A stretch of 64,000 bases of DNA from SAR116 cluster alpha proteobacterium HIMB100 (lineage in GTDB: Bacteria > Pseudomonadota > Alphaproteobacteria > Puniceispirillales > Puniceispirillaceae): assembly GCA_000238815.2 (NCBI GenBank), contig AFXB01000006.1, positions 186,001 through 250,000 on the forward strand. Reading direction: 5' to 3'. The position numbers and the translations under genes were made by a program. Below, piece by piece: positions 26,131 to 34,858 of the stretch (positions are counted from its first letter, which is position 1; the number at the start of each line of letters is the position of its first letter). The notes below the pieces were generated by a model, which was not told where the DNA came from, did no database searches, and saw nothing but the letters and a program-made list of their open reading frames with translations.

Positions 26131-28881
26131 ATGTCTCTTTCGTCCTCATCTGCCACTGTCAAATGCGTTCTGGGGCCGACCAATACCGGCAAGACCTTTT
26201 ATGCGATGGACCGGATGCTGGGCTATAGCTCTGGCATGGCGGGGTTTCCTTTGCGGCTGCTGGCGCGCGAGAATTATGACAAGCTGGTTGCCCGCCTTGG
26301 CCCGGGCCAGGTCGCGCTGATTACGGGAGAGGAAAAAATCATCCCTGCCAATGCCCGCTATTTTTGCTGCACGGTGGAAGCGATGCCGCTGGAACGGTCA
26401 GTTGATTGCCTGGTTGTGGACGAGATACAGCTCTGCGGCGACCGTGAACGCGGCCATATTTTTACAGACCGTCTGCTGCATGCAAGGGGCCGCCACGAAA
26501 CATTATTGTTAGGCGCACACACGATGCGGCCTTTGCTGGAAACCCTGCTGCCAGAGGCAGAGTTTATCAGCCGCGATCGCTTCTCTCGCCTGTCCTATGC
26601 CGGACAGAAGAAAACCACCCGCCTGCAGCGCCGGTCTGCCATTGTCGCCTTTTCAGCCTCTGAGGTCTACCGGCTTGCCGAACTGGTCCGCCGCCAGCGT
26701 GGCGGGGCAGCTGTGGTGATGGGCGCGCTGTCGCCGCGGACCCGCAATGCCCAGGTAGAGCTGTATCAGAATGGCGATGTGGATTTTCTGATTGCAACAG
26801 ATGCGATTGGTATGGGGCTGAATATGGATATCGGCCATGTCGCGCTGGCTGATGATATGAAATTTGACGGCCAGTCGATGCGACGCCTTGCACCCTCTGA
26901 GCTGGCCCAGATTGCGGGCCGGGCCGGGCGCCATACCACAGACGGGACCTTTGGCGTGACCGAAGATTGCCGCCCCCTGGAACAAGAGGTCATTGACGCG
27001 ATTGAAAGCCATTATTTCCCGCCTGTGCGCCAGCTTTACTGGCGGGCACGGAACCTGAATTACAATACGCTGGACGGGCTTTTGAAATCACTTGAGGCTG
27101 CCCCGCCTTATGCCTTTATGGCCCGAAAAGGCGACGGTGTGGATCACCTGACGCTGCAGGCCCTTGCAGATCGTCCGGATATCCGCGAGCTAGCGGACAG
27201 CCCTGGCCGTTTGCGCATCCTGTGGGATGTGGCGCAAATCCCTGATTTCCGGAAAACCCTGACCGACAGTCATGTGGTGATGCTGGCGCGTATTTTTGAC
27301 AATCTGGCCCGCCAGGGACAGCTGGATTCGCGCTGGGTGGCGGCTCAATTATCGCATCTGGACAGGCTGGATGGCGATATTGATACGCTGATGACGCGGA
27401 TTGCCCATATCCGTACCTGGACCTATATCACCCATAAAACCGGCTGGACAGATACAAAACAGGATTGGCAAGAGCTCGCCAAATCGATAGAAGATAGATT
27501 ATCAGATGAGTTGCATAACCGCTTAACACAACGGTTTGTGGACCGGCGGGCGGCACATCTGTCCAGAAGATTAAAGGAATCGACGACATTGATGGCAGCG
27601 GTAAAATTGGACGGTACAGTCCTGGTTGAAGGTGAAGAGGTCGGCAGCCTGACAGGCTTTACTTTCATCCCGTCCTTATCAGAGACAGGCGGCGATGCAG
27701 AGGAAAAAGCGATGATCCTGGCGGCTGCCCGTAAAGGCCTGCCAGAGGAAATCGAACGCCGCGTGGCGGCCTTCACCATTTCGGCTGATCCGGCCTTCAG
27801 GCTGACAGACAAAGGCCGCATCATTTGGCGGGATGCGGATATCGGCCGGCTTGTGCGCACAGAAAATCTCTATGCGCCGCGTGCCGAGGTTGCGGACAGT
27901 GATTTGCTGAGCGCAGATCAGAAAGCCCGTATGGCTGACCGGCTGGCCAAGTTTGTCACAGATCATATCCATAGCGTGCTGGCGCCGCTGATGGCACTGT
28001 CTACCCCGGACCAGCTGTTCGCCGCCGATGAAACGGAAACATCATCACCTGGATCAGACGCTGAGCAGGCTGCATCTTCTAACCAGTCTGGACAGGCCGA
28101 TGACACTGCACCTGAATCTGTGCCTGCGGCAGAGCCGGTCAAACCGCCGCGCCAGCTGTCTGGTGCGGCAAAGGGGTTTGTCTGGCAGATTTATGAAGGG
28201 CTGGGCACAGTTGAACGGCGTCTGGTCTCTGCTCAGCTGCGCGAGACAACAGACAGCGACAAGCCGCTGCTGGCCAAAGCCGGACTGCGGGTGGGAACAG
28301 AAACGGTCTATCTGCCGGATATGTTGAAACCCGCACCAATTTCGTTGCGTGTCTTGCTCTGGTGTCTGTATAATCAGACCTTTCCTGACTGCGGCCCGCC
28401 GCCAGAAGGCCGGGTATCGATAACCCTTCCTGAAGGGGCAGACGATGTGGATGCAGGTTTCTGGATGGCGGCTGGCTATCGCCGGCTTGGTCCGCGCATA
28501 ATGCGGGTGGATATGGTTGAACGTGTGGCTGCGCTGGTTCGTGCGGCGGCGCGTGAAGGCATTTTTGAGATTACCGATGATATGCTCTCTCTTGCCGGTG
28601 TGGGGCGTGATGATATGGCCCTGATGCTCGTTGATCTGGGGTGTCGTCAGGTTGGTGAAAGACCCGCTGAAGACCCTGAAAAACCGGCTGTTGCCCAGTT
28701 TGAAAGAGTGCAGAAAAAACGCAGCCCGCGGCCAAACCATAAATCTGGCGGCCCTGATAAAGCAAAGGGTAAAAAGCCGCCGCGGCAGAAACATCATCAG
28801 AATAATGCACCACGCAACCGGTCTGAAAAACAACCAGACCCCAACTCACCCTTTGCGGTTCTGGCCGCTTTGAAAAAATAG
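26131..28881 (+). CDS. Suv3/SUPV3L1-type ATP-dependent RNA helicase
   Basis: This 916-residue helicase is related to the mitochondrial degradosome helicase Suv3. Walker A GPTNTGKT is at 15-22 and the DEIQ form of motif II occurs in LVVDEIQLCGD, rather than DEAD. Motif VI QIAGRAGRHTTDG follows near residue 265. The first ~280 residues hold both RecA-like domains. The middle part is helical, and the C-terminal ~60 residues are Lys/Pro/Asn-rich and probably bind RNA. In mitochondria Suv3 unwinds RNA for 3'-5' decay; the bacterial role is less studied. It heads a row with an S4 protein, TerB-like protein, fdxA, carD and rpoH. Confidence 0.88.
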   Translation: MSLSSSSATVKCVLGPTNTGKTFYAMDRMLGYSSGMAGFPLRLLARENYDKLVARLGPGQVALITGEEKIIPANARYFCCTVEAMPLERSVDCLVVDEIQLCGDRERGHIFTDRLLHARGRHETLLLGAHTMRPLLETLLPEAEFISRDRFSRLSYAGQKKTTRLQRRSAIVAFSASEVYRLAELVRRQRGGAAVVMGALSPRTRNAQVELYQNGDVDFLIATDAIGMGLNMDIGHVALADDMKFDGQSMRRLAPSELAQIAGRAGRHTTDGTFGVTEDCRPLEQEVIDAIESHYFPPVRQLYWRARNLNYNTLDGLLKSLEAAPPYAFMARKGDGVDHLTLQALADRPDIRELADSPGRLRILWDVAQIPDFRKTLTDSHVVMLARIFDNLARQGQLDSRWVAAQLSHLDRLDGDIDTLMTRIAHIRTWTYITHKTGWTDTKQDWQELAKSIEDRLSDELHNRLTQRFVDRRAAHLSRRLKESTTLMAAVKLDGTVLVEGEEVGSLTGFTFIPSLSETGGDAEEKAMILAAARKGLPEEIERRVAAFTISADPAFRLTDKGRIIWRDADIGRLVRTENLYAPRAEVADSDLLSADQKARMADRLAKFVTDHIHSVLAPLMALSTPDQLFAADETETSSPGSDAEQAASSNQSGQADDTAPESVPAAEPVKPPRQLSGAAKGFVWQIYEGLGTVERRLVSAQLRETTDSDKPLLAKAGLRVGTETVYLPDMLKPAPISLRVLLWCLYNQTFPDCGPPPEGRVSITLPEGADDVDAGFWMAAGYRRLGPRIMRVDMVERVAALVRAAAREGIFEITDDMLSLAGVGRDDMALMLVDLGCRQVGERPAEDPEKPAVAQFERVQKKRSPRPNHKSGGPDKAKGKKPPRQKHHQNNAPRNRSEKQPDPNSPFAVLAALKK

Positions 28882-28889
28882 GCAGCTCA

Positions 28890-29291
28890 TTGCTCGAACA
28901 GGCCTCATCAGCGCTTCGGCTGGATAAATGGCTGTGGTATGCGCGGTTTTTTAAAACCCGAAGCCTGGCCACAAAGCTGATCAGCTCAGGCAAGCTGCGG
29001 ATAAATGGTGAGATCACTTCAAAACCACATCGGCATGTGCAAATTGGCCAGGTCTTGACCTTTGCGCAGGGAGCTCATATTCGTGTTATTCGGGTTGAAC
29101 AGTTAGCCAGTCGGCGCGGCCCTGCTCCAGAAGCCGAACTGCTCTATACAGATCTTGATCCGCCACAGAAACAAAACACAGATGCCGCCTCATCTGCGCA
29201 ACCTGATTTTGAGCACAGACAGACAGGCTCTGGTCGTCCAACCAAACGAGACAGGCGTCAGACCGCCCGTCTGAAAGACCCGTTTTCATAG
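28890..29291 (+). CDS. S4-domain RNA-binding protein (Hsp15 / HslR-like)
   Basis: This 133-residue protein begins with an S4 fold (residues ~6-70): LRLDKWLWYARFFKTRSLAT and INGEITSKPHRHVQIGQVL. Hsp15 in E. coli binds stalled 50S subunits carrying nascent chain. The C-terminal half is a polar, basic tail (TGSGRPTKRDRRQTARL). The start is an unusual TTG at 28890: an in-frame stop lies just upstream, and no ATG occurs before the conserved LDKWLW, so TTG is forced. It begins eight bases after the helicase stop. Confidence 0.88.
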   Translation: MLEQASSALRLDKWLWYARFFKTRSLATKLISSGKLRINGEITSKPHRHVQIGQVLTFAQGAHIRVIRVEQLASRRGPAPEAELLYTDLDPPQKQNTDAASSAQPDFEHRQTGSGRPTKRDRRQTARLKDPFS

Positions 29292-29326
29292 CACAGCTAA
29301 CAGACAGTTATTAAAGGATAACAGAT

Positions 29327-29791
29327 ATGTTCAAAACATTTGCAGAGTGGTTTAAGACGTCTGACAAAGCGTCTTCAGATGCAGCTGGCTTCAGCCATGA
29401 TCTGGCTGAGCTTGTCACTGCGCTGATGGTTGAAGCTGCGGCTGCAGACGGCGAGATTGGGGCAAGTGAAACAGAGCTGATTTCCTCTTGTGTGGCGCAC
29501 CAGTTCAGCTTGACAGATGAGGAGATGAACCATCTTCTTACCCGCGCCCTTGATGAGGCGGATAGCCGCATTGAGTTGCATGGTTTGGTCAGCCGGTTGC
29601 GGGATAAATCTGATTATGAAGAACGTCTCGGGGTAATGGAAATGGTCTGGATGGTGGTTCTGGCAGACGGCCGGCTGGATAAGATTGAACGCCAGCTGAT
29701 GCGCCGCCTGGCTGGGTTGCTGTTTGTATCTGATGTTGATTCAGGATTGGCCGCAAAACAAGCTCGTCAACGCCTTGGTCTTGCCGATTAA
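29327..29791 (+). CDS. TerB-like (tellurite resistance / DjlA N-domain type) protein
   Basis: This 154-residue all-helical protein has the TerB pattern: ALMVEAAAADGEIGASETEL, an acidic turn likely to bind a metal, and a second copy-like element WMVVLADGRLDKIERQLMRR. TerB domains occur in tellurite-resistance and stress proteins, and the proteins in this alphaproteobacterial position have no defined role. There is no ter operon here, so resistance to tellurite should not be inferred. It lies 35 bases after the S4 gene and 59 bases before fdxA. Confidence 0.82.
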   Translation: MFKTFAEWFKTSDKASSDAAGFSHDLAELVTALMVEAAAADGEIGASETELISSCVAHQFSLTDEEMNHLLTRALDEADSRIELHGLVSRLRDKSDYEERLGVMEMVWMVVLADGRLDKIERQLMRRLAGLLFVSDVDSGLAAKQARQRLGLAD

Positions 29792-29850
29792 GGTAAATTG
29801 ATTTACATCATCCACGTGCAGTTTCCTCTGTTGTTAAAAAGAGCCATGCC

Positions 29851-30189
29851 ATGACCTACATCGTCAATGACAAATGCATTATGTGCAAATACACAGACTG
29901 TGTAGAGGTCTGTCCGGTTGACTGTTTTTATGAGGGGGAGAACATGCTGGTGATTCACCCTGATGAGTGTATTGATTGCGGCGTGTGCGAACCCGAATGC
30001 CCACCGGAAGCTATCCTGCCTGACTCAGAACCGGGGGCAGAAGCCTGGCTTGCGCTCAACCAGGAGATGTCTGAGATCTGGCCGAACATCACCCAGCAAA
30101 TTGATGCTATGCCAGAAGCAGACGCCAAACGGGATGAAGCAGGAAAATTTGAAACCTATTTTTCTAAGGCCCCGGGCGCCGGAAACTGA
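29851..30189 (+). CDS. fdxA: Seven-iron ferredoxin FdxA
   Basis: This 112-residue ferredoxin of the [3Fe-4S][4Fe-4S] type transfers electrons at low potential. Nine cysteines lie in the first 50 residues: C9, C12, C17, C21, C25, then C40, C43, C46 and C50. They form C-x7-C-x3-CP and C-x2-C-x2-C-x3-CP patterns. The C-terminal extension ([20 protein letters not shown]) is the usual one in alphaproteobacterial FdxA. It could supply electrons for many reductions; a link to cobalamin reactivation at 18-20 kb is possible but not shown. Confidence 0.95.
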   Translation: MTYIVNDKCIMCKYTDCVEVCPVDCFYEGENMLVIHPDECIDCGVCEPECPPEAILPDSEPGAEAWLALNQEMSEIWPNITQQIDAMPEADAKRDEAGKFETYFSKAPGAGN

Positions 30190-30210
30190 TAGCGCTGTTC
30201 CTGGCTGATT

Positions 30211-30238
30211 TTGAAATTGTTTTAATCTGTGGTATAGT
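30211..30238 (+). promoter_or_regulatory. Sigma-70-type promoter upstream of carD
   Basis: TTGAAA (30211-30216) and TATAGT (30233-30238) are separated by 16 bases. The expected transcript would have a leader of about 110 bases before carD. It contains a short GCCCG/CGGGC hairpin close to the start codon. Confidence 0.55.
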
Positions 30239-30356
30239 TGCGGCCTGAGGGACGAGGTGACGCCTGTAGCCAGGCTGATATACCCCACATAAAAACAACC
30301 CATTCAGAAAGCGGTTCACGCCCGGCTGTCCCCCGCGGGCTGGCAAATTAATTATT

Positions 30357-30860
30357 ATGGCAAAAAAACAAGCATTCTCTTATCAGGACGGTGACTTTGT
30401 GGTTTACCCCACACATGGCGTTGGCAAGATTATCGGCACAGAAAAAAGTGACATTGCGGGTGTTGAAATCACCTTGCTGGTGATTCGCTTTGAACAGGAC
30501 CGGATGACCTTGCGGGTTCCTCTTGAAAAGGCCATGACATTGGGGCTGCGCACTTTGTCGTCTCGTAAACATATGGATGATGCGATTTTGACCCTGAAAG
30601 GCAAAGCGCGCGTGCGCCGGACCATGTGGTCGCGCCGCGCCCAGGAATATGAAGCAAAAATCAAATCTGGTGATCCCGTTAATATTGCCGAGGTTGTCCG
30701 CGACCTGCGCAAGCGCGATCCCCAGACTGAACAATCCTATTCAGAGCGGCAAATGTATCAGGCTGCTCTTGAACGGCTGGCCCGTGAATTTGCGGCGATT
30801 GAGGATATCGATCAGGAAACCGCCGCGGTTCGCCTTGAAGATATGATGGACGCTGCTTAA
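30357..30860 (+). CDS. carD: CarD family transcriptional regulator
   Basis: This 167-residue CarD/CdnL-type protein binds RNA polymerase beta through its N-terminal Tudor-like domain and stabilises open promoter complexes. The N-terminal domain begins DFVVYPTHGVGKIIGTE and includes ITLLVIRFEQDRMTLRVPL. The helical DNA-binding domain contains MWSRRAQEYEAKIKSGD and YQAALERLAREFAAIE. It lies between fdxA and rpoH, the usual alphaproteobacterial position, and appears to have its own promoter. It probably supports rRNA and growth-linked transcription. Confidence 0.94.
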   Translation: MAKKQAFSYQDGDFVVYPTHGVGKIIGTEKSDIAGVEITLLVIRFEQDRMTLRVPLEKAMTLGLRTLSSRKHMDDAILTLKGKARVRRTMWSRRAQEYEAKIKSGDPVNIAEVVRDLRKRDPQTEQSYSERQMYQAALERLAREFAAIEDIDQETAAVRLEDMMDAA

Positions 30861-30969
30861 CCGGCCTTATGTTTGTCTTTCCATCTGATGAAATCATTTA
30901 ATCAGGCAGCCAGAGTTCTGATCTGCCCCCGTCATCTGCCCGTAAAGGGTAATGAAGGGTGGTATGCAC

Positions 30970-31857
30970 ATGGCGACTTTTGACTCTGCTGATATCAGAC
31001 AAGCTGATAACGCTTATATCCGCAAAACAATGCGCAAGCCGTTGCTTGAGCGCGAATATGAAGTGGCGCTGGCAAAGCGGTGGCGCGATCATGATGACCA
31101 TCGGGCCATGCATGAATTGGTTATGGCTTACGCCCGTCTTGTGGTCAGCGCAGCGGCAAAATACCGGCATTATGGTCTGGCGAACGGGGATCTGATCCAA
31201 GAGGGCAATATTGGCCTGATGCAGGCAGCAAAGCGGTTTGACCCAAACAGGGGGTTTCGGTTTTCGACCTATGCAGCCTGGTGGATTAGGGCGTCCATCC
31301 AGGATCATATTCTGCGCAACTGGTCGATTGTGCGTACAGGCACAACAGCTGCCCATAAATCGCTGTTTTTCAAGTTACGGCGGTTGCGTGCACGCATTGG
31401 CGAGGCAGATGGCGGTCCGCTTTCAGAAGAAGGGCGTCAGAAAATAGCTGAGACCATCGGGGTCACCGTTACTGATGTTGTCACGATGGAACAGCGTCTG
31501 TCGGGGGCCGATGTGTCTTTGAATGCATCAGTAAATGCCGAGAGTGAGAATGAGGCACAGGATTTTCTTGCTGATACGCGGCCAACGCCGGAGCAGGTTG
31601 TGATCGAGCTGCATGACAGTGAGGTTTTGTCAAACTGGTTGTCAGATGCTTTAAATGAGCTCAGTGCGCGCGAACGGCTAATCATTTTAAAGCGGCGGCT
31701 GAACGAAGAGGGTGCTACCCTCGAACAGCTTGGCCGGATCTTAGGGGTAAGTAAGGAGCGGGTTCGCCAGCTTGAACATCGGGCCCTGAAAAAGCTCCAG
31801 AAAACGCTGGAAACCCAGAGCGAATCCTCGCTGGATTTATTGGCACAGTTTTCTTAA
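30970..31857 (+). CDS. rpoH: RNA polymerase heat-shock sigma factor RpoH (sigma-32)
   Basis: This group-3 sigma factor has 295 residues from the chosen start. Region 2 contains DLIQEGNIGLMQAAKRFDP and FRFSTYAAWWIRASIQDHIL. The family's RpoH box is in the segment just after (residues ~130-145). Region 4.2 is ATLEQLGRILGVSKERVRQL. Three in-frame ATGs (30952, 30964, 30970) are possible; 30970 is preferred because GGGTGG (30957-30962) stands seven bases before it. Clp genes at 60 kb may be targets, but I saw no clear RpoH promoter there. Alphaproteobacteria often have more than one RpoH. Confidence 0.93.
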   Translation: MATFDSADIRQADNAYIRKTMRKPLLEREYEVALAKRWRDHDDHRAMHELVMAYARLVVSAAAKYRHYGLANGDLIQEGNIGLMQAAKRFDPNRGFRFSTYAAWWIRASIQDHILRNWSIVRTGTTAAHKSLFFKLRRLRARIGEADGGPLSEEGRQKIAETIGVTVTDVVTMEQRLSGADVSLNASVNAESENEAQDFLADTRPTPEQVVIELHDSEVLSNWLSDALNELSARERLIILKRRLNEEGATLEQLGRILGVSKERVRQLEHRALKKLQKTLETQSESSLDLLAQFS

Positions 31858-31889
31858 ACTCAAATACCTTATTGTCATTCACCTGATAA

Positions 31890-32849
31890 ATGGCTGGACC
31901 CGTGCACGCGTATGATTCTGAACTGGGGCTGTTTTCGCCGATAAAGCCGTTTAATGATGGTTTCCTGAATCGCGGTATCCATCACATTTATTTCGAAGAA
32001 ACAGGCAATCCTGATGGCATACCGGTGATGTTTCTGCATGGCGGGCCGGGTGCAGGGTGCGCCCCGCCGCATCGCCGCTTGTTTGACCCACAGCGTTACC
32101 GTGTGATTTTAATGGACCAGCGGGGATGTGGCCGGTCTGAACCTTTTGCCAGTATCCAGCAGAACACCACGCAAGATCTGATCGAAGATATCGAAGCTTT
32201 GCGTCAGCATCTCAATATTCCAAACTTCATTTTGTTTGGCGGGTCTTGGGGGTCAACTTTGGCACTGGCTTATGGTGTAACCTATCCGGACAGGTGTCTT
32301 GGCTTTGTATTGCGTGGGGTTTTTCTGGGCACACGTGCTGAAATTGAATGGTTTTTATATGATATGGGGCGGTTCTTCCCTGAGGCACATGATCGGTTTG
32401 TTCGTCCTATCCCGCCATCTGAACGTTCTGATCTTCTGAGCGCTTATTATCAGCGCCTGACCAGCCCTTCCAGAACGATTGCCTGCCAGGCGGCCCGCAG
32501 CTGGGCAGCTTATGAGAATTCTTGTGCCACGCTTGCCGCGGTGTCCCGGGATGCGGGGGACAGCGCACTCAGCCTCGCCCTGCTTGAGGCACATTACTTC
32601 ACCAATGAATGTTTTATGCCGGAAAATCACCTGCTTGATAATGTGGCAAGGCTGAACCATCTGCCTGCTATTGTGGTGCAGGGGCGTCATGATGTGATTT
32701 GTCCGCCCTTTACGGCTTACAGGTTGGTTGAGGCGTGGGGCAGGCAAGCACAGTTACGTATGGTTGATGACGCCGGTCATTCTGCTTTCGAATCAGGGAT
32801 CGTCGGACGATTGATGCGCGGCCTTGATGAGGTTGCACAACAGATTTAA
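31890..32849 (+). CDS. pip: Proline iminopeptidase (alpha/beta hydrolase, S33)
   Basis: This cytosolic peptidase releases N-terminal proline from peptides. The 319-residue protein shows the oxyanion-hole region MFLHGGPGAGC, RVILMDQRGCGRSEP, the nucleophile elbow GGSWGSTLALAYG, a helical cap, and the late Asp (VVQGRHDVICPP) and His (DDAGHSAFE) of the triad. Length and motifs match bacterial S33 iminopeptidase. The gene starts 32 bases after rpoH and is followed by the divergent-looking regulatory stretch of the XRE gene. Confidence 0.93.
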   Translation: MAGPVHAYDSELGLFSPIKPFNDGFLNRGIHHIYFEETGNPDGIPVMFLHGGPGAGCAPPHRRLFDPQRYRVILMDQRGCGRSEPFASIQQNTTQDLIEDIEALRQHLNIPNFILFGGSWGSTLALAYGVTYPDRCLGFVLRGVFLGTRAEIEWFLYDMGRFFPEAHDRFVRPIPPSERSDLLSAYYQRLTSPSRTIACQAARSWAAYENSCATLAAVSRDAGDSALSLALLEAHYFTNECFMPENHLLDNVARLNHLPAIVVQGRHDVICPPFTAYRLVEAWGRQAQLRMVDDAGHSAFESGIVGRLMRGLDEVAQQI

Positions 32850-32956
32850 CCTCTTCTGCACAGCGTTCATTTTCGCTGAATACGTCCATCTTACAACAGC
32901 TGGTACCCGCAGCTGCCGACCTCTTTCTCTAATTATTCAGCAAAAACTTAAAAATA

Positions 32957-33000
32957 GTTGCACAACAGTATTTGATAGGTTATGCAACCTTTAGTATTAT
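32957..33000 (+). promoter_or_regulatory. Promoter with two phased palindromes before the XRE regulator gene
   Basis: TTGATA (32972-32977) and TATTAT (32995-33000) are spaced by 17 bases. GTTGCACAAC (32957-32966) lies just upstream of the -35 and GTTATGCAAC (32979-32988) inside the spacer. Their starts are 22 bases apart, about two helical turns. The layout suggests repression by a dimer pair, most simply by the downstream HTH protein itself. Confidence 0.6.
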
Positions 33001-33040
33001 GATAAGATGTCAGGGTGTTTGTCATGGGAAGGGTGAGGCG

Positions 33041-33499
33041 ATGGCTGAGGGAAAAATGGACAAGAATTTCAGGGTAACCAACAATAATGCCGTTGATATG
33101 CATGTTGGGAAACGGGTGCGGCTGCGCCGGACGTTACTTGGCATGTCTCAGGAACAGCTTGGCGCTTCACTGAATATTACGTTCCAGCAGGTCCAGAAAT
33201 ATGAACGCGGGGCGAACCGGATCAGCGCGTCACGCCTGTGGGACATCAGCCAGATTCTGGATGTTCAGATCAGTTATTTCTTTGATGATATGACAGATGA
33301 CACCATGCGGTCATCTCCGCGCCGGGTCAGCAAGGGCGAGGCCGCTAAGCTTAATGATGACAATGCGCGGGATCCGATGGCCCGTCGCGAAACCCTTGAA
33401 TTGGTGCGCACCTATTACTCGATTGAAAAGCCAAAGGTGCGCAAACGGATTGCCGAAATGGTCAAGGCCATTGCCGTGACCATAAACGAGAAACGCTGA
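33041..33499 (+). CDS. XRE-family HTH transcriptional regulator (PraR/PhrR-like)
   Basis: This 152-residue protein has a Cro/C1-type HTH at residues ~20-75: VGKRVRLRRTLLGMSQEQLG, then ITFQQVQKYERGANRISA. A C-terminal helical segment (YYSIEKPKVRKRIAEMVKAI) is typical of a family common in alphaproteobacteria that includes rhizobial PraR/PhrR, regulators of surface attachment and stress genes. The start at 33041 has AAGGGTGAGG just upstream. An upstream ATG at 32972 falls inside the promoter and is rejected. Two palindromes in the promoter suggest autoregulation. The regulon is unknown. Confidence 0.88.
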   Translation: MAEGKMDKNFRVTNNNAVDMHVGKRVRLRRTLLGMSQEQLGASLNITFQQVQKYERGANRISASRLWDISQILDVQISYFFDDMTDDTMRSSPRRVSKGEAAKLNDDNARDPMARRETLELVRTYYSIEKPKVRKRIAEMVKAIAVTINEKR

Positions 33500-33532
33500 G
33501 CTTAATGCCAGTAAAGCGGCAGGAGAGAAAAA

Positions 33533-33796
33533 ATGAACGGCTCTGAGACACGCCCGCAGACAGACCTTAATGCGCTGAGCTTTGAGCAGGCCTTGAGCGA
33601 GCTCGAAGCCATCGTCGAACAGCTTGAGGGCGGCGCGGTCAGCTTGGATAAGGCGATTGATGCCTATTCACGCGGTATGGTTCTAAAACAGCATTGTCAA
33701 GCGCGGCTGGAAGAAGCCAGGCTGAAGGTTGAGCAGATTAAGCTGCCTGAAACAGGCGGTCAGCCCTCCACGCAACCCTTTCAGACTGATCAGTAA
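33533..33796 (+). CDS. xseB: Exodeoxyribonuclease VII small subunit
   Basis: This 87-residue protein consists of the paired helices typical of XseB (SFEQALSELEAIVEQLEGGA and LDKAIDAYSRGM). XseB wraps the coiled coil of XseA in the single-strand nuclease exonuclease VII. xseA is not in the window. It is first in an operon with ispA, dxs and tlyA, an order shared with many alphaproteobacteria. The next gene, ispA, begins immediately after its stop. Confidence 0.93.
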   Translation: MNGSETRPQTDLNALSFEQALSELEAIVEQLEGGAVSLDKAIDAYSRGMVLKQHCQARLEEARLKVEQIKLPETGGQPSTQPFQTDQ

Positions 33797-34708
33797 ATGA
33801 CAGATGTAAAGGCGATTCTGTCGCAGGACGCAGCACGGCTCGACAAGTGGCTGTCTGCTCATTTTGCTCAGCGTAGCGCCATTACTGCTGCACCTCGTCT
33901 GGTTGATGCCATGCGCTATTCCGCTTTGAATGGCGGCAAGCGTCTGCGGGCAAGCTTGGTTCTGTCAGCAGCAAGAATGGCTGAACAGCTCAGCGCTCAG
34001 CCCGCTAGCTGTGCTGATTTACCGGCTGTTGCCGCCGCGGTTGAGCTGGTTCATGCCTATTCGCTTGTTCATGACGACCTGCCGGCAATGGATGATGCGG
34101 ACTTACGCCGTGGTGTTGCTGCAAATCATATCGCGTTTGACGAGGCAACAGCGATTCTTGCGGGCGACGCGCTGCAGACCGAAGCATTTTATATTTTATC
34201 TGCACCTGGTCTTTGTGCTGACCCGTCTGTACAGGTCAAATTGGTCAGCTTGTTATCTTTTGCATCAGGGGATCAAGGTATGGCAGGTGGTCAAATGCTT
34301 GATCTTCTGGCTGAAGAGACCAGCCTTAACCTGCAGCAGACAAGGCAGATGCAGGATTTGAAGACAGGAGCGCTGATCAAGGCCGCTGCGGTCATGGGGG
34401 TCGTTGCACATGGCGGTGCTGCAGAGCTGCAACAGGCGACTTCAGCCTATGCACAAGCGTTGGGATTTGCATTCCAGATCGCAGATGATCTGCTTGATTA
34501 TGATGCAGATCCAGAAGCGTTGGGCAAGCCGGCCGGACGTGATGCAGAACAGGGAAAAGCCAGTTTAGTCAGCCTATTAGGCCTGTCAGAGGCCCGTCAA
34601 ATGGCTGAACAGCTGATAGAAGAGGCGACTAGCCAGCTCAAGCCCTATGGCGAGGCAGCTGATGAACTTATTGCGCTGGCCAGATTTTCAATAGATCGGA
34701 CTCACTGA
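33797..34708 (+). CDS. ispA: Farnesyl/geranyl diphosphate synthase (polyprenyl synthetase)
   Basis: This short-chain trans-prenyltransferase condenses IPP with DMAPP and GPP to farnesyl diphosphate. The 303-residue protein has GGKRLRA at 46-52, the first Asp-rich motif DDLPAMDD at 93-100, the QAxxLGxAFQ-like helix ending FQIADDLLDYDAD (second Asp-rich motif) and a KTG...-type substrate motif (DLKTGALIKAA). It directly abuts xseB and precedes dxs, giving an isoprenoid mini-operon. Chain length (C15) is the family default, not proven here. Confidence 0.94.
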   Translation: MTDVKAILSQDAARLDKWLSAHFAQRSAITAAPRLVDAMRYSALNGGKRLRASLVLSAARMAEQLSAQPASCADLPAVAAAVELVHAYSLVHDDLPAMDDADLRRGVAANHIAFDEATAILAGDALQTEAFYILSAPGLCADPSVQVKLVSLLSFASGDQGMAGGQMLDLLAEETSLNLQQTRQMQDLKTGALIKAAAVMGVVAHGGAAELQQATSAYAQALGFAFQIADDLLDYDADPEALGKPAGRDAEQGKASLVSLLGLSEARQMAEQLIEEATSQLKPYGEAADELIALARFSIDRTH

Positions 34709-34858
34709 TCTGTGCGTATAGATTAATGAGCCTTTTTTAAATAAGGCAGACAAACGGCCAGCCACAGTGTCGCCAGCCTTGATGATAACATCCCGGCTGT
34801 GATACAGACTGAAGCACTGAATTAACCGTGCAGCTGCCGTTGAATGTGAGGGGGATAA

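Noticed and set aside
28054-28833. A long open frame on the minus strand inside the Suv3-like helicase gene
   Set aside because: It lies wholly antisense to a gene with clear family motifs and has a His/Arg/Cys-rich composition typical of shadow frames.
29327-29791. A tellurite resistance determinant
   Set aside because: Only a single TerB-like domain is present, without terA/C/D/Z neighbours.
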